A stretch of 64,000 nucleotides of DNA from Qipengyuania flava (lineage in GTDB: Bacteria > Pseudomonadota > Alphaproteobacteria > Sphingomonadales > Sphingomonadaceae), in NCBI RefSeq assembly GCF_011762005.1, contig NZ_JAASQU010000004.1:207108-271107 (forward strand). Reading direction: 5' to 3'. The notes beneath the pieces were generated by a model, which saw only the letters and a program-made list of their open reading frames with translations, had not been told where the DNA came from and made no database searches. This document shows, in pieces, positions 1 to 9,034 of this stretch; the first letter of the stretch is position 1, and the number at the start of each line of letters is the position of its first letter. A program made the translations under genes and the position numbers.

Positions 1-30
1 CGCGTGCTGGCGGAGGTTGCGAAGCTCTGA
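1..30 (+). CDS. Possible 3' end of a truncated upstream gene
   Basis: Reading frame 1 is open from the window edge to a TGA at 28-30, giving nine residues that end in VAKL. The codons are GC-rich, like the neighbouring genes. It converges with the lyase gene that ends at 68 on the other strand. Nothing about function can be read from this fragment, and an accidental open frame of this length is quite possible. Confidence 0.25.
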   Translation, partial: RVLAEVAKL

Positions 31-67
31 GCCGGGCCGAACAACCCGCGTTAGGTACTGGAGGGGT

Positions 68-961
68 CTAGCCTTCGACCTGCGCGAGCAATTGGCGCGC
101 GCGCGACAGATGCGGTCGATCGAGCATACCGCCCTTCCAGCCAATCGTTCCGGCGCCCGGATTGGCTGCGAACAGATCGACGATCTCGCGTGCTTCTGCC
201 ACTTCCTCTTCGGTCGGCGTGAAGGCCTCGTTGATCACCGGCACCTGTGCAGGATGGATCGCGAGCATGCCGCGATAACCCTGTCGGCGCACTTCGATGG
301 CACGCTTGCGCAGCGCCACGAGGTCGCGGAAATTGGTGTCAATCGTCTCCACCGGAACCACTTCGGCAGCCACTGCACCGAGCAGGCACAGGCTGCGCGC
401 GAGTTTGTAGGTGAAAGCGAACTCACCTTCGAAATCCTTGTTGCTCTGCGCACCAAGCGAATCTGCCAGATCTTCCGCGCCCCAGGTCATGGCAGCCAGC
501 CGCGACAGGCCGCCGTAATCGCCGGTAGTGAACATTGCCGCGGCGGTTTCGGTCACCAGCGCAATGACCGGCGTGCTGCCCGGCTCGATGCCGTTTTCCT
601 GCTCGAGCGCGCTCATCATGCTGTCGAGTTGTTCGACATCATGGCGGCCCCGAGATTTGGGCAGCATGATCCCGCCCGGCCCGGCGGGCATGACGGCGGC
701 AAGATCATCGGCCGTCCACTGTCCGTCGAGCGGGTTGACCCGCACCCACAGGCGGGCGCGCTCCTCAACGCTCTTCCCGGCAAGGAATTCGGCAATCGCC
801 GCTCGGGCATCGGCCTTGCCGCTTTCGACCACCGCATCTTCGAGATCGAAGATGACGATGTCGGCGTCGCTTTCGGTCGCCTTGAGCATTTTCTTGCCGC
901 TGTCGCCGGGGGCGAACAGCCAGCTGCGCATGCGGATTCGGAGTTCGGGTATCGCGTTCAT
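68..961 (-). CDS. HpcH/HpaI (CitE-like) CoA ester lyase
   Basis: A 297-residue protein of the citrate lyase beta / malyl-CoA lyase family. These TIM-barrel enzymes cleave or form C-C bonds of CoA thioesters with Mg2+. Family marks: N-terminal RSWLFAPGDS, the metal-pocket segment DIVIFDLEDAV, MLPKSRG in the middle, and AIHPAQV near the C-terminus. A longer open frame runs upstream to 1267 but overlaps the divergent acyl-CoA dehydrogenase and reads as nonsense, so the ATG at 961 is preferred; a second in-frame ATG lies ten codons further in. It is divergent from two acyl-CoA dehydrogenase genes, which fits acyl-CoA breakdown. The exact substrate (malyl-, methylmalyl- or citramalyl-CoA type) cannot be told from sequence. 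Confidence 0.88.
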   Translation of the reverse strand: MNAIPELRIRMRSWLFAPGDSGKKMLKATESDADIVIFDLEDAVVESGKADARAAIAEFLAGKSVEERARLWVRVNPLDGQWTADDLAAVMPAGPGGIMLPKSRGRHDVEQLDSMMSALEQENGIEPGSTPVIALVTETAAAMFTTGDYGGLSRLAAMTWGAEDLADSLGAQSNKDFEGEFAFTYKLARSLCLLGAVAAEVVPVETIDTNFRDLVALRKRAIEVRRQGYRGMLAIHPAQVPVINEAFTPTEEEVAEAREIVDLFAANPGAGTIGWKGGMLDRPHLSRARQLLAQVEG

Positions 962-1068
962 GCGCGTGCTTGAGACGCAAAGCGCAGCATTCGTCAAGCA
1001 TGCCCTAACGTATTTCCGTAAGCGTAAAGCTTGCAGTATGCAGATCGACGGAGATTGAGGAGAGAGAC
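962..1068. promoter_or_regulatory. Divergent promoter region with imperfect palindrome
   Basis: The 107-bp gap between the lyase (-) and acyl-CoA dehydrogenase (+) genes must hold both promoters. Bases 1005-1022 form an 18-bp imperfect palindrome, CTAACG-N6-CGTAAG (one arm mismatch), and a further CGTA follows at 1023. This could be an operator for a TetR-type fatty acid regulator such as the one at 4660-5886, but that link is only inferred. A strong Shine-Dalgarno (GAGGAGAGAG) lies just before the ATG at 1069. Confidence 0.4.
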
Positions 1069-2280
1069 ATGGCAACGCAGCTGGAACCACACCTGCATGC
1101 CGACGAGGACGCCTTCCGCAGCGAAGTGCAGCAATTCCTCGCGGCCCACTTCCCCGCCGAACTGAAGGGCAAGGCCAATGCACTGGCCGGGGTCGACGGC
1201 CCCACCGACGAAACGCCCGCGCAGACCAAGTGGCGCAAAGCGGTCGGCGAACGCGGCTGGGGCACACCGACCTGGCCGAAGGAATATGGCGGCGGCGGCC
1301 TGACCAAGGCGCAGGCGAAGATCGTCGAGCAGGAATTCGCCAAGGTCGGCGCCTACAACCCGATCGGCGGCATGGGCGTGATGATGTTCGGCCCGACGCT
1401 GCTCGAATATGGCAGTGAAGAACAGAAGCGCCAACATATCCCCCCGATCTGCCGAGGTGAGATCCGCTGGTGCCAGGGCTATAGCGAACCCAATGCCGGG
1501 TCGGACCTTGCCAATCTGCAGACCTTCGCCGAAGACAAGGGCGACCACTACATCGTCAACGGTCAGAAGACCTGGACCAGCGGCGGCCAGTGGGCCGACA
1601 AATGCTTCGCCATCGTCCGTACCGACAAGAGCGACAAGCACCGCGGCATCAGCTTCATGCTGATCGACATGGATGCCCCCGGCGTCGAAGTGCGCCCGAT
1701 CACCATGATCAGCGGCACCAGCCCGTTCTGCGAAACCTTCTTCGACAATGTGAAGGTGCCCAAGGAGAACCTCGTCGGCGAGGAAGGCCAGGGCTGGACG
1801 ATCGGCAAGCGCCTGTTGCAGCACGAACGGACCAACATCTCGGGCGGCGGAGGTCTCGCCAGCATGATGGGGCGCAGCCTTGGTGAGATCGCCAAGAAAT
1901 ATGGCGAGACCGACGCGGCTGGCGAGCTCGCCGACAAGGTGCTGCGCGACCGGATCGCCGATTTTGAGATCCGCTGGAACAGCTTCCTGCTCACCGCGCG
2001 GCGCGCGGTGGAAGAAAGCAAGGCGCAGGGCGGCGTGTCGGAAATCAGCTCGGTGCTCAAGAAGCTCGGTACCAAGCTGAGCCAGGAACGCAGCGAATTG
2101 ATGATCGAGATCCGCGGGCTGCAAGGGCTCGGCTGGGAAGGCGAAGAGTTTACCGACGGCGAACTCGAAGCGGTCCGCGGCTGGCTCTTCGGCAAGGCCA
2201 CCACGATCTACGGCGGGTCCACCGAAATCCAGAACAACATCATCGCCAAGCGCGTGCTCGGCATGCTCGACCACCAGTAA
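1069..2280 (+). CDS. Acyl-CoA dehydrogenase (first subunit of a pair)
   Basis: A 403-residue FAD-dependent acyl-CoA dehydrogenase, which introduces the alpha-beta double bond in acyl-CoA. Family features in order: helical N-terminal domain (about 1-125), the FAD-contacting segment with QGYSEPNAGSDL (about 138-150), the beta domain with VNGQKTWTSGG, and the C-terminal helical domain with RGLQGLG and IYGGSTEIQNNIIAKRVLG, the usual flavin-binding end. The start follows GAGGAGAGAG. A second acyl-CoA dehydrogenase follows after 19 bp. In actinobacteria and proteobacteria such tandem pairs often form heteromeric enzymes for branched or polycyclic substrates. Substrate range is unknown. Confidence 0.93.
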   Translation: MATQLEPHLHADEDAFRSEVQQFLAAHFPAELKGKANALAGVDGPTDETPAQTKWRKAVGERGWGTPTWPKEYGGGGLTKAQAKIVEQEFAKVGAYNPIGGMGVMMFGPTLLEYGSEEQKRQHIPPICRGEIRWCQGYSEPNAGSDLANLQTFAEDKGDHYIVNGQKTWTSGGQWADKCFAIVRTDKSDKHRGISFMLIDMDAPGVEVRPITMISGTSPFCETFFDNVKVPKENLVGEEGQGWTIGKRLLQHERTNISGGGGLASMMGRSLGEIAKKYGETDAAGELADKVLRDRIADFEIRWNSFLLTARRAVEESKAQGGVSEISSVLKKLGTKLSQERSELMIEIRGLQGLGWEGEEFTDGELEAVRGWLFGKATTIYGGSTEIQNNIIAKRVLGMLDHQ

Positions 2281-2299
2281 GAGAGGGGAGCAGGACAAC

Positions 2300-3370
2300 A
2301 TGGCAGTTCTCAACGAAGAACAGGAAATGCTGCGCGACATGGCGCGCGACTGGGCAACCAACGAAAGCCCGGTCACCGAATTCCGCAAAGTCCGCTCGGC
2401 CGGAGAGCCGCAGGCCTATAGTGCCGACGCCTATGCCAAGATGGCCGAAATGGGTTGGGCGGGGATCGTCATTCCCGAGGCGTATGGCGGCTCGGACTTC
2501 GGCTTCATGTCGGCCGGCCTCGTGGTGGAAGAACTGGGCAAGACGCTGACCGCCAGCCCGCTGGTCGCCACGACCATCGCCGCGAGCGCGATCATTCTCG
2601 GCGGGAGCGACGAACAAAAGGCCAAGTGGCTGCCGAGGCTCGCGAGCGGCGAAACGGTGGCGACGCTCGCGGTCGACGAAGGCGCGCATCACGATCCTTC
2701 GGCAATCGAAACCAATGTCTTGGCGGGCAAGCTGACCGGCAAGAAAGCCTTCGTCCACGAAGCGCATGGCGCCGATCTATTCGTGGTCGCGGCAACCGAC
2801 GGGCTGTATCTTGTCGAAAAAGGCGATGGGGTTGCGCTGACCACCCGCAAGCTCACGGACCAGCGCAGCCATGCCGATGTCGTGTTCGACAATGCATCTG
2901 CCGAAAAGCTGGACGATGGCAGCGACAGCCTGCTCGAGGATGTTGTCGCGCGCGCGCAGGTGCTGACCGCGGCCGAAATGCTCGGCATGGCGCAGGCGGT
3001 GTTCGACACGACGCTCGACTACCTGAAGCAGCGCGTGCAGTTCAACCAGGTGCTGTCCACCTTCCAGGCGCTGCAGCATCGCATGGCCGATCTGTTCGCC
3101 GACCTCGCGCAAATGCGCTCGGCGGTCGATGCGGGTCTGCAGGCGGTCGACGGCGGATACGGCGTGGCTCGCGCCGCGGTCGTCGCCAAGGCCGAGGCGA
3201 ACCGCGTGCTGCACGTGATCAGCAACCAGGGCATCCAGCTGCACGGCGGCATCGGCATGACCGACGAATACGATGTCGGCTTCTACCTCAAGCGCGCCCG
3301 CGTGCTCGAGGCAAGCTGGGGTTCGTCGAGCTATCTCCGGGGCCGTTTCGCCAAGCTGTCCAGCTATTGA
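2300..3370 (+). CDS. Acyl-CoA dehydrogenase (second subunit of a pair)
   Basis: A 356-residue, more diverged acyl-CoA dehydrogenase. The N-terminal helical domain (MAVLNEEQEMLRDMARDW) and the segment WAGIVIPEAYGGSDFG are recognisable. The middle domain is short, and the C-terminal domain keeps QLHGGIGMTDEYDVGFYLKRA. The EPNAGSDL-type FAD segment of its partner is absent, so it may be the non-catalytic or structural half of a heteromer. That is inference from the tandem arrangement. The Shine-Dalgarno is GAGGGGAGCAGG. Its stop codon overlaps the TTG start of the transporter gene, so the three genes probably form one transcript. Confidence 0.9.
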   Translation: MAVLNEEQEMLRDMARDWATNESPVTEFRKVRSAGEPQAYSADAYAKMAEMGWAGIVIPEAYGGSDFGFMSAGLVVEELGKTLTASPLVATTIAASAIILGGSDEQKAKWLPRLASGETVATLAVDEGAHHDPSAIETNVLAGKLTGKKAFVHEAHGADLFVVAATDGLYLVEKGDGVALTTRKLTDQRSHADVVFDNASAEKLDDGSDSLLEDVVARAQVLTAAEMLGMAQAVFDTTLDYLKQRVQFNQVLSTFQALQHRMADLFADLAQMRSAVDAGLQAVDGGYGVARAAVVAKAEANRVLHVISNQGIQLHGGIGMTDEYDVGFYLKRARVLEASWGSSSYLRGRFAKLSSY

Positions 3371-4668
3371 ACGAACCGCCCGCCACCACGGGCAATGACG
3401 AAGTGGCGCGCCCGGACGAAGATGTCTGGGGGCGCCACAACGCCTTCATGGAGGCGAACCTCCGGCGCAATTACGCCACCAATCTGACGCATGGCGTCTT
3501 CGGCATGACCGGCTTCCGCCTGATCTACGCCCCGACCATCATCCCCGCCTATCTCTACCTGCTCACCGGCAGCGCGGCCGCAGTGGGCCTCGGCACGGCA
3601 TTGCTGCAACTGGGCGGGACGGTTTCGCCCATCCTGTCGGGAGCACAGGTCGAAAGCCGGAAGCGCATCCTGCCATATGCCGTCACCGTCGGATCGCTCA
3701 TGCGGGTCATGGTGCTGGCGCTTGCGATCGCGGCCTGGACGCTCGAGGGCACTGCCCTGCTCGCGGTCACTCTGGCAGCCTTCCTGCTGCTCGGTTTCTT
3801 CAGCGGGGCGCAGCGCGTCGCGTTCCAGATGCTGATGGCTAAGCTCATCCCGATCGACAGGCGCGGTCGACTACAAGGCATCCGCAACATGGCGGGCGGA
3901 CTGATCGCGGCGGGCCTCGCCTGGGTAGCGGGCCATTACTTCATCGCGCAGGAATGGCTTGGCAACGGCTATGCCACCACCTTCCTGCTGGCATTTCTGC
4001 TCACTTCGGTGGGTCTCGTAGTGCTCAGGCTCGGCATTCGCGAACCCGACGCGCCGCGATTGCGCCCCGTGTTGCCGCTGCGCGACCGCATGGGCCAGTT
4101 CGGCGAGCTGTTGCAGCATCGCGACTTTCGGGCCTTCCTGGTCGCACATGGCCTTGCCGCGGTTGCGCGGGTGGGTCTGCCGTTCTGGACGCTCTTCATT
4201 GGCGACCGGCTCGGGCTGGACGGCGCGTTGATCGGCTCGCTCAGCCTCGCATTCCTGGCGGCGGACACGATGTCCAATCTCGTCTGGGGATCGCTGGGCG
4301 ACCGGATAGGCTTTCGCGCGGTCTATCTGGGATCGCTGTTGTGCAGTCTCGCGGGGCTGGCCCTGCTGGTGCTGGGCGACGGGTGGCTGGTCTATGCCAG
4401 CTTCGTCGCGCTTGGCTTTGGCTTCTCGGGCTGGATGATGGCTGCGGTCACGCTGGTGCTCGAATTCGGCGCCCATGAAGACATTCCGATGCGCCTCGCG
4501 CTCACCACTACGGTGGAAGGCGGCGTTTCCTCGGTCGGCCCGATACTGGTCGGCCTGAGCATCGCTGCGCTCGGCTATGCCCCGCTGATCGTGGCCGCTT
4601 TCGCTGCGCTGATCGGCAGCCTGGCGCTGATGCTGTGGCGCGTGCGCGAGCCCCGCGCTTCAGCCTGA
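3367..4668 (+). CDS. MFS-type transporter
   Basis: A multi-pass inner-membrane protein with about ten to twelve hydrophobic segments, of the major facilitator superfamily; the loop WGSLGDRIGFRAVYLGS matches the MFS signature D-R-x-G-x-R/K after the seventh helix. The preferred start is a TTG at 3367 that overlaps the preceding TGA (433 aa). An ATG at 3448 (406 aa) is the alternative; neither has a strong Shine-Dalgarno. It sits in line with the dehydrogenase pair, so uptake or export of a fatty acid-like or aromatic substrate is plausible, but no substrate motif is visible. It overlaps the convergent regulator gene by nine bases. Confidence 0.8.
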   Translation: MNEPPATTGNDEVARPDEDVWGRHNAFMEANLRRNYATNLTHGVFGMTGFRLIYAPTIIPAYLYLLTGSAAAVGLGTALLQLGGTVSPILSGAQVESRKRILPYAVTVGSLMRVMVLALAIAAWTLEGTALLAVTLAAFLLLGFFSGAQRVAFQMLMAKLIPIDRRGRLQGIRNMAGGLIAAGLAWVAGHYFIAQEWLGNGYATTFLLAFLLTSVGLVVLRLGIREPDAPRLRPVLPLRDRMGQFGELLQHRDFRAFLVAHGLAAVARVGLPFWTLFIGDRLGLDGALIGSLSLAFLAADTMSNLVWGSLGDRIGFRAVYLGSLLCSLAGLALLVLGDGWLVYASFVALGFGFSGWMMAAVTLVLEFGAHEDIPMRLALTTTVEGGVSSVGPILVGLSIAALGYAPLIVAAFAALIGSLALMLWRVREPRASA

Positions 4669-5886
4669 CGGAGCGAGCATGCCTTCGGACATCACCGACA
4701 GATAGGTTCGCGTCGCTGCTTCCGGCGGATCGAACCGCGCCGCCCAGTGCCGCGCCTCGTAAGCCGAGTTGACCGTCGACATGATAACCTGCCCCGCAAC
4801 CAACGGGTCGATCGCGCGCACCGAACCATCGGCGATACCGTCGATCAGCATTCCGGCGAAGCGACGCGCCAGCCGGTTCGACCTCGTCACGACGCCGATC
4901 TTGTGCTCGGCATCGAGCGCCTGCAGCGCCGTGGTACGCAGCAGTGGCGTACGATCGAAAAACTGCAGGTCGACAAGTTCGGCCAGCACGCTGGTCAGCC
5001 GGGTCCAGTAATCGACCCCGATATCGCGCCCGGCGATTTGAACCGTCGAAAGCCGGTCATAGCTGTGCTGGAAGCACGCGAGGACGAGATCGTCCTTGGC
5101 TTCGTGGTGATGGTAGAAGCTGCCCTTGGTCACGTTGAGGCTCTCGGCAATACGGTTGACCGATGCCCCGCGATAGCCGCGTTCGTTGATCGTCACCGTC
5201 GCCGCACGAAGAAAAGCCTCGTTCTGGCTCGCATCGTCGTCGTCGGACGTGCGCCAGCTCCCGCTGAGCGGTTGAGGCGCGTAAGTGCCGCGCTGCGCAG
5301 GCAGGCCGTGCGCGAGCACGTCGAAAAGGCGCTCCTCGATGCGCGCGAAATCGAGCACCGAATACCGCATCGACCACACCGGCCACCACATCATCGCCTC
5401 GAGCAGAATGTGCGCGCGCGCGGAGAACAGCGCGCGCTGTGAATTGCTGCTCCATTCGCCGAAAAAGCGCCGCACCAGATCGACGATCCGCAGGTAATGC
5501 GCCATCAGCGGATCCTGCACTTCCGGCTCGAGCGTGCGGATTTCGGATAGCGCGGTCGTCAGGCCGTGCTCGCCTGCGCGGATACGCTGACGCAAGGTGA
5601 CGTGCGCGGCGATGAAATGGCGCAAACGCGCGGCCGGGTCTTCCTGCGCCAGCGCTTCGCGCGCAATGTTCTCCATCAGCGTCAGCGTCTGGTCGTACAC
5701 CGCGACGACGAGTTGCTCTTTGCGCGGAAAGTAATAGGTCACGCTGGTCGCATTGAGCCCGATCGCGCGGGCCACTTCGGCCAGCGTGGTCGCCTGGACG
5801 CCCACCTCGTTGATCAGCACCGCAGCGGCCTGGACGATGGCTTCGCGCTTTTCGCCGAACTTGCGCGTAGCGGCCGGCCTGTTCAT
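4660..5886 (-). CDS. Tandem double-domain TetR family regulator
   Basis: A 408-residue protein with two complete TetR modules in one chain. The first HTH (about residues 12-60) ends in ATSVTYYFPRKEQLV, and its ligand domain runs to about 200. After a linker of acidic residues (SDDDDASQ) comes a second HTH (about 220-265), RGASVNRIAESLNVTKGSFYHHHEAKD, and a second ligand domain. Usual TetR proteins have about 200 residues. Its ATG overlaps the TGA of the upstream acyl-CoA ligase gene (ATGA), so both are one operon, which suggests it senses an acyl-CoA and controls nearby catabolic genes. The target is inference. No frameshift or stop separates the halves. Confidence 0.88.
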   Translation of the reverse strand: MNRPAATRKFGEKREAIVQAAAVLINEVGVQATTLAEVARAIGLNATSVTYYFPRKEQLVVAVYDQTLTLMENIAREALAQEDPAARLRHFIAAHVTLRQRIRAGEHGLTTALSEIRTLEPEVQDPLMAHYLRIVDLVRRFFGEWSSNSQRALFSARAHILLEAMMWWPVWSMRYSVLDFARIEERLFDVLAHGLPAQRGTYAPQPLSGSWRTSDDDDASQNEAFLRAATVTINERGYRGASVNRIAESLNVTKGSFYHHHEAKDDLVLACFQHSYDRLSTVQIAGRDIGVDYWTRLTSVLAELVDLQFFDRTPLLRTTALQALDAEHKIGVVTRSNRLARRFAGMLIDGIADGSVRAIDPLVAGQVIMSTVNSAYEARHWAARFDPPEAATRTYLSVMSEGMLAPSG

Positions 5887-7610
5887 GCGAAGAACGCCCC
5901 GAGGTCCTTCTTCAGGATCTTGCCATTGGCATTGCGCGGCAGGGTGTCTTCGATGAAAGTGATGCGCACCGGCACCTTGAACTTCGCCAATCGCGCAGCG
6001 ACCCAGTCACGCAATTCGTCCTCGGTGGCCGTCATCCCCGGCGCGAGATGCACTACGGCGGCAGGTTCTTCACCCAGCGTCGGGTGGGAAATGCCCACCA
6101 GCGCGGCATCGGTTACCGCCGGGTGATCGTAAAGAACGTTCTCCACTTCGGAAGAATAGATGTTCTCGCCCCCACGGATGATCATGTCCTTCGCGCGGTC
6201 GACGATATAGCACCAGCCCTCCTCGTCGAGCCGGGCAAGGTCGCCGGTGCGCACCCAGCCGTCGACGAAGGTTTCGGCGGTCGCCTCGGGGCGGTTCCAA
6301 TAGCCTTTCACCACCATTGGGCCGCGCGCCCACAACTCGCCGACTTCGCCGGGTGCCAGTTCGCTGCCATCGTCCCCGACGATCTTGAGATCCGCGACCG
6401 CGACCGGCGGCCCGCAGCTGTCGGGCCGGTTGAGATAATCCTCGCCTGAATTGCCGGTGACCGTCGCCATGGTCTCGGTCATGCCCCAGCCATTGGCCGG
6501 AAGCGCGCCGAATTCCTCGTGGATCTTTCGAACCAGTTCGGGCGCGGCGGGCGCGCCGCCATAGGCCACCGCCTCGAGGCTCGAGAGATCGTAATTCGCC
6601 CGCTCGGGATGTTCGAGCAATTGCCACGCGATTGTCGGCACCCCCCCGGTCAGATTGACCTTCTCGCTCTCGATAAGCTGGAAGGCTTTCACCGGATCCC
6701 ACTTGTGCATGAAGATCATCGTGTGCCCCGCCACGGCATAGCCCATGAGTCCTGCCGAACAGGCCGTGACATGGAACAGCGGGATCACCGTCAGCCCGAC
6801 CTTCTGTACCGGAGCGGGCGGCTCCTCACCGCGGCGAAGGGCTGCGAAAGCGCCATTATAGGCGCTCGACACGATGTTCGTGCACAGATTGCGGTGCGTG
6901 CCCAGCGCGCCCTTGGGCTGCCCCGTGGTCCCGCTGGTGTAGAAGATCGTTGCCTCGTCATCCGGAGCGATTTCGACCTCGGGCAATTCGGCAGCGGGCA
7001 GCGCGCCGTAATCACTCGGTGTCCCGATAATGTCCTCGAGCCGCTCGCCGCCTGCGGCATCACCGCGCGAGACGAACACGGTTTCCAGTTCGGGCAAATC
7101 GCCGCGATGCGGAACGATCCGCTCCCATCGTTCGGCATCGCAGACCAGAAGTTTACTGCCGGAATTGGCCAGTCCGAACGCCAGCTCGGGCCCGGTCCAC
7201 CAGGCGTTGAGCGGCACGCAGATCGCTCCGATCGTCGTGGCGGCGAAAAAGGCCACCGGCCATTCGGGCAGGTTGCGCATGGCGAGCGCCACACGGTCGC
7301 CCTTCTCCACCCCGCGCGAACGCAATTCCGCAGCCAGCCTGGCGACCGCGCGGAACCAGCCTTCGTAGCTGACGCGTTCGTCCTCGTAGATCGCGAAGGC
7401 GCGCTCGCCATGCGTACGGGCAAGCAGCGCCACCTGCCCGAGGTTCGCCGGGGCGTTCTTCCAGACGCGTGTTGGCACCCCGCGAATATCGATGGTTTCC
7501 ATCTCGAAGCGCTCGCCCGGTGCAGTCAGGCGCTCGATACATTGCGCTCTGGACATGGCAGGCCAGCCCGGCGGCGGCACGAAATCGATCGCACGCGCGA
7601 GGTCGTTCAT
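5883..7610 (-). CDS. AMP-forming acyl-CoA synthetase / ligase
   Basis: A 575-residue member of the ANL (acyl-AMP ligase) superfamily, which activates a carboxylic acid with ATP and then forms the CoA thioester. Motifs in order: P-loop YTSGTTGQPKGA, aromatic substrate-site segment GWGMTET, the adenosine-contacting VRTGDLARLDEEG, hinge DRAKDMIIRGGENI, and the catalytic lysine region NANGKILKK near the C-terminus. The ATG at 7610 follows AGGGGA; an in-frame start 15 codons upstream lacks such a site. It is coupled by ATGA overlap to the double TetR gene and diverges from the esterase-like gene at 7789. The substrate is probably a fatty or aryl acid. Confidence 0.9.
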   Translation of the reverse strand: MNDLARAIDFVPPPGWPAMSRAQCIERLTAPGERFEMETIDIRGVPTRVWKNAPANLGQVALLARTHGERAFAIYEDERVSYEGWFRAVARLAAELRSRGVEKGDRVALAMRNLPEWPVAFFAATTIGAICVPLNAWWTGPELAFGLANSGSKLLVCDAERWERIVPHRGDLPELETVFVSRGDAAGGERLEDIIGTPSDYGALPAAELPEVEIAPDDEATIFYTSGTTGQPKGALGTHRNLCTNIVSSAYNGAFAALRRGEEPPAPVQKVGLTVIPLFHVTACSAGLMGYAVAGHTMIFMHKWDPVKAFQLIESEKVNLTGGVPTIAWQLLEHPERANYDLSSLEAVAYGGAPAAPELVRKIHEEFGALPANGWGMTETMATVTGNSGEDYLNRPDSCGPPVAVADLKIVGDDGSELAPGEVGELWARGPMVVKGYWNRPEATAETFVDGWVRTGDLARLDEEGWCYIVDRAKDMIIRGGENIYSSEVENVLYDHPAVTDAALVGISHPTLGEEPAAVVHLAPGMTATEDELRDWVAARLAKFKVPVRITFIEDTLPRNANGKILKKDLGAFFA

Positions 7611-7788
7611 GGCATTCCCCTCATCCTCGCCTCTGCGGGCGAGTCTCTCTCTCAAACGTGTGGTCTAAACCTGCTTGGCGGGTCTGTGCAAGCCGCCTTC
7701 GAAGCAAAGGTATGAGGGTGGCAAGAACAGATGAAATCGCTATTCGTGCAAAACAGAAGCATAGGTATGCGCGGAGAGGAGAGCGATA
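7611..7788. promoter_or_regulatory. Divergent promoter region, acyl-CoA ligase / serine hydrolase
   Basis: A 178-bp gap between two divergent starts. A short palindrome, GCATA-GG-TATGC, occupies 7759-7770, just before the Shine-Dalgarno (GGAGAGGAGAG) of the plus-strand gene. No convincing -35/-10 pair can be assigned by eye, and the element matches neither operator candidate elsewhere in the window. Confidence 0.3.
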
Positions 7789-9024
7789 ATGGTCGAACTG
7801 GCGGACGCCGGGACGCAGGGTTTCGATGCCGGGAGACTGGAGCGAATAGCGCCGTTCCTATCGCAAACCTATGTCGACAGCGGCAAACTGCCCAACGCGC
7901 AATTGCTGGTCGCGCGCAATGGCGAGCCGATCCACTACACCCGCCTTGGCACGATGGGTGACGATGGTCGCGAATTGCGCGACGACGCGCTGTTCCGCAT
8001 TGCCAGCATGACCAAGCCGGTAACCTCGGTCGCCTTCATGCAACTGGTCGAACAGTGCAAGGTCGCACTGGAGGAACCCGTGACTCGGGTATTTCCCGAG
8101 TTTGCCGACCTGACGGTCTATGCCGGCGGTGGCGGGTCCATACCCTTCGCGCCGGGCACACCCGCCCCACCAATGCGCTTCGTCGATCTGCTGACGCATA
8201 TGTCCGGGCTGACCTACGGCCTGCAGAACCGGACCAATATCGATGCAGTCTACCGCGAGCACAATTTCGACTTCGCACGCGACCATCTCGACAGCGACGG
8301 TTTCATCGAACGGTTGTCGAAGCTGCCGCTGGAGTTCGCCCCCGGGCAGGGCTGGAACTACTCGGTCGCGACCGATGTGCTGGGTATCGCGGTCGAACGG
8401 ATCAGCGGCATGCGGCTGGGCGATTACTTCGCGAAGCACATTTTCGCGCCGCTGGGCATGGCAGATACCGGTTTCGGGGTGGCCGAGGGCCAGAGCGAAC
8501 GTCTGGTCGATGCCTATGCCTTTCGCCCCGGCCAGGCGCCGCGGATGATCAATGCCGGGGCAACCAGTAAACTCAACCAGGACGGCACTTTCGACAGCGG
8601 CGGCGGGGGCCTGATCGGCACGATCGGGGATTACCACCGCTTCGCAACCATGCTGCTCAACGGCGGCGAACTCGACGGCACACGGATCATCAGCCCCAAG
8701 ACGCTGCGCCTGATGCGCACCAACCATCTTCCCGGCAATGCCGACCTGACCGAAATGTCGAGCAGCCTGTTTTCCGAAGCCAACAATGCCGGAACGGGTT
8801 TCGGTCTGGGCTTCGCCATGGTGATCGACCCGGCCAGAACGCTGATGCCGTCGAGCCTTGGCGAATTCTACTGGGGCGGCGCCTATTCGACTGCCTTCTT
8901 CGTCGATCCGGTCGAACGCATCACCATGGTCTTCATGACGCAGGTCTATCCTTCGTCGACTTATCCGATCCGGCGCCAGTTGAAAACGCTGATCTATTCC
9001 GCACTCACCGAAACCTATGCCTGA
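7789..9024 (+). CDS. Serine hydrolase of the class C beta-lactamase / EstB esterase family
   Basis: A 411-residue protein with the penicillin-binding fold. The catalytic SxxK is SMTK in [10 protein letters not shown] (around residue 70), and the Tyr motif is probably the Y in [11 protein letters not shown]. No export signal is evident at the N-terminus, so it is probably cytosolic, which favours an esterase or lactonase over an antibiotic-resistance enzyme. The final segment [13 protein letters not shown] is typical of EstB-like proteins. It has a strong Shine-Dalgarno and is followed after ten bases by the multifunctional beta-oxidation gene, so a role in ester or lactone cleavage before beta-oxidation is the simplest reading. 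Confidence 0.85.
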   Translation: MVELADAGTQGFDAGRLERIAPFLSQTYVDSGKLPNAQLLVARNGEPIHYTRLGTMGDDGRELRDDALFRIASMTKPVTSVAFMQLVEQCKVALEEPVTRVFPEFADLTVYAGGGGSIPFAPGTPAPPMRFVDLLTHMSGLTYGLQNRTNIDAVYREHNFDFARDHLDSDGFIERLSKLPLEFAPGQGWNYSVATDVLGIAVERISGMRLGDYFAKHIFAPLGMADTGFGVAEGQSERLVDAYAFRPGQAPRMINAGATSKLNQDGTFDSGGGGLIGTIGDYHRFATMLLNGGELDGTRIISPKTLRLMRTNHLPGNADLTEMSSSLFSEANNAGTGFGLGFAMVIDPARTLMPSSLGEFYWGGAYSTAFFVDPVERITMVFMTQVYPSSTYPIRRQLKTLIYSALTETYA

Positions 9025-9034
9025 GGAGAAACCG

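Noticed and set aside
994..2388. Long minus-strand open frame (464 codons) opposite the first acyl-CoA dehydrogenase
   Set aside because: Its product has no family features and mirrors the codon pattern of a clear plus-strand gene; an antisense shadow of GC-rich coding DNA.
7789..9024. Antibiotic-resistance beta-lactamase
   Set aside because: No export signal is evident and the gene sits in a fatty-acid operon; the fold is shared with esterases, so the esterase reading is preferred.
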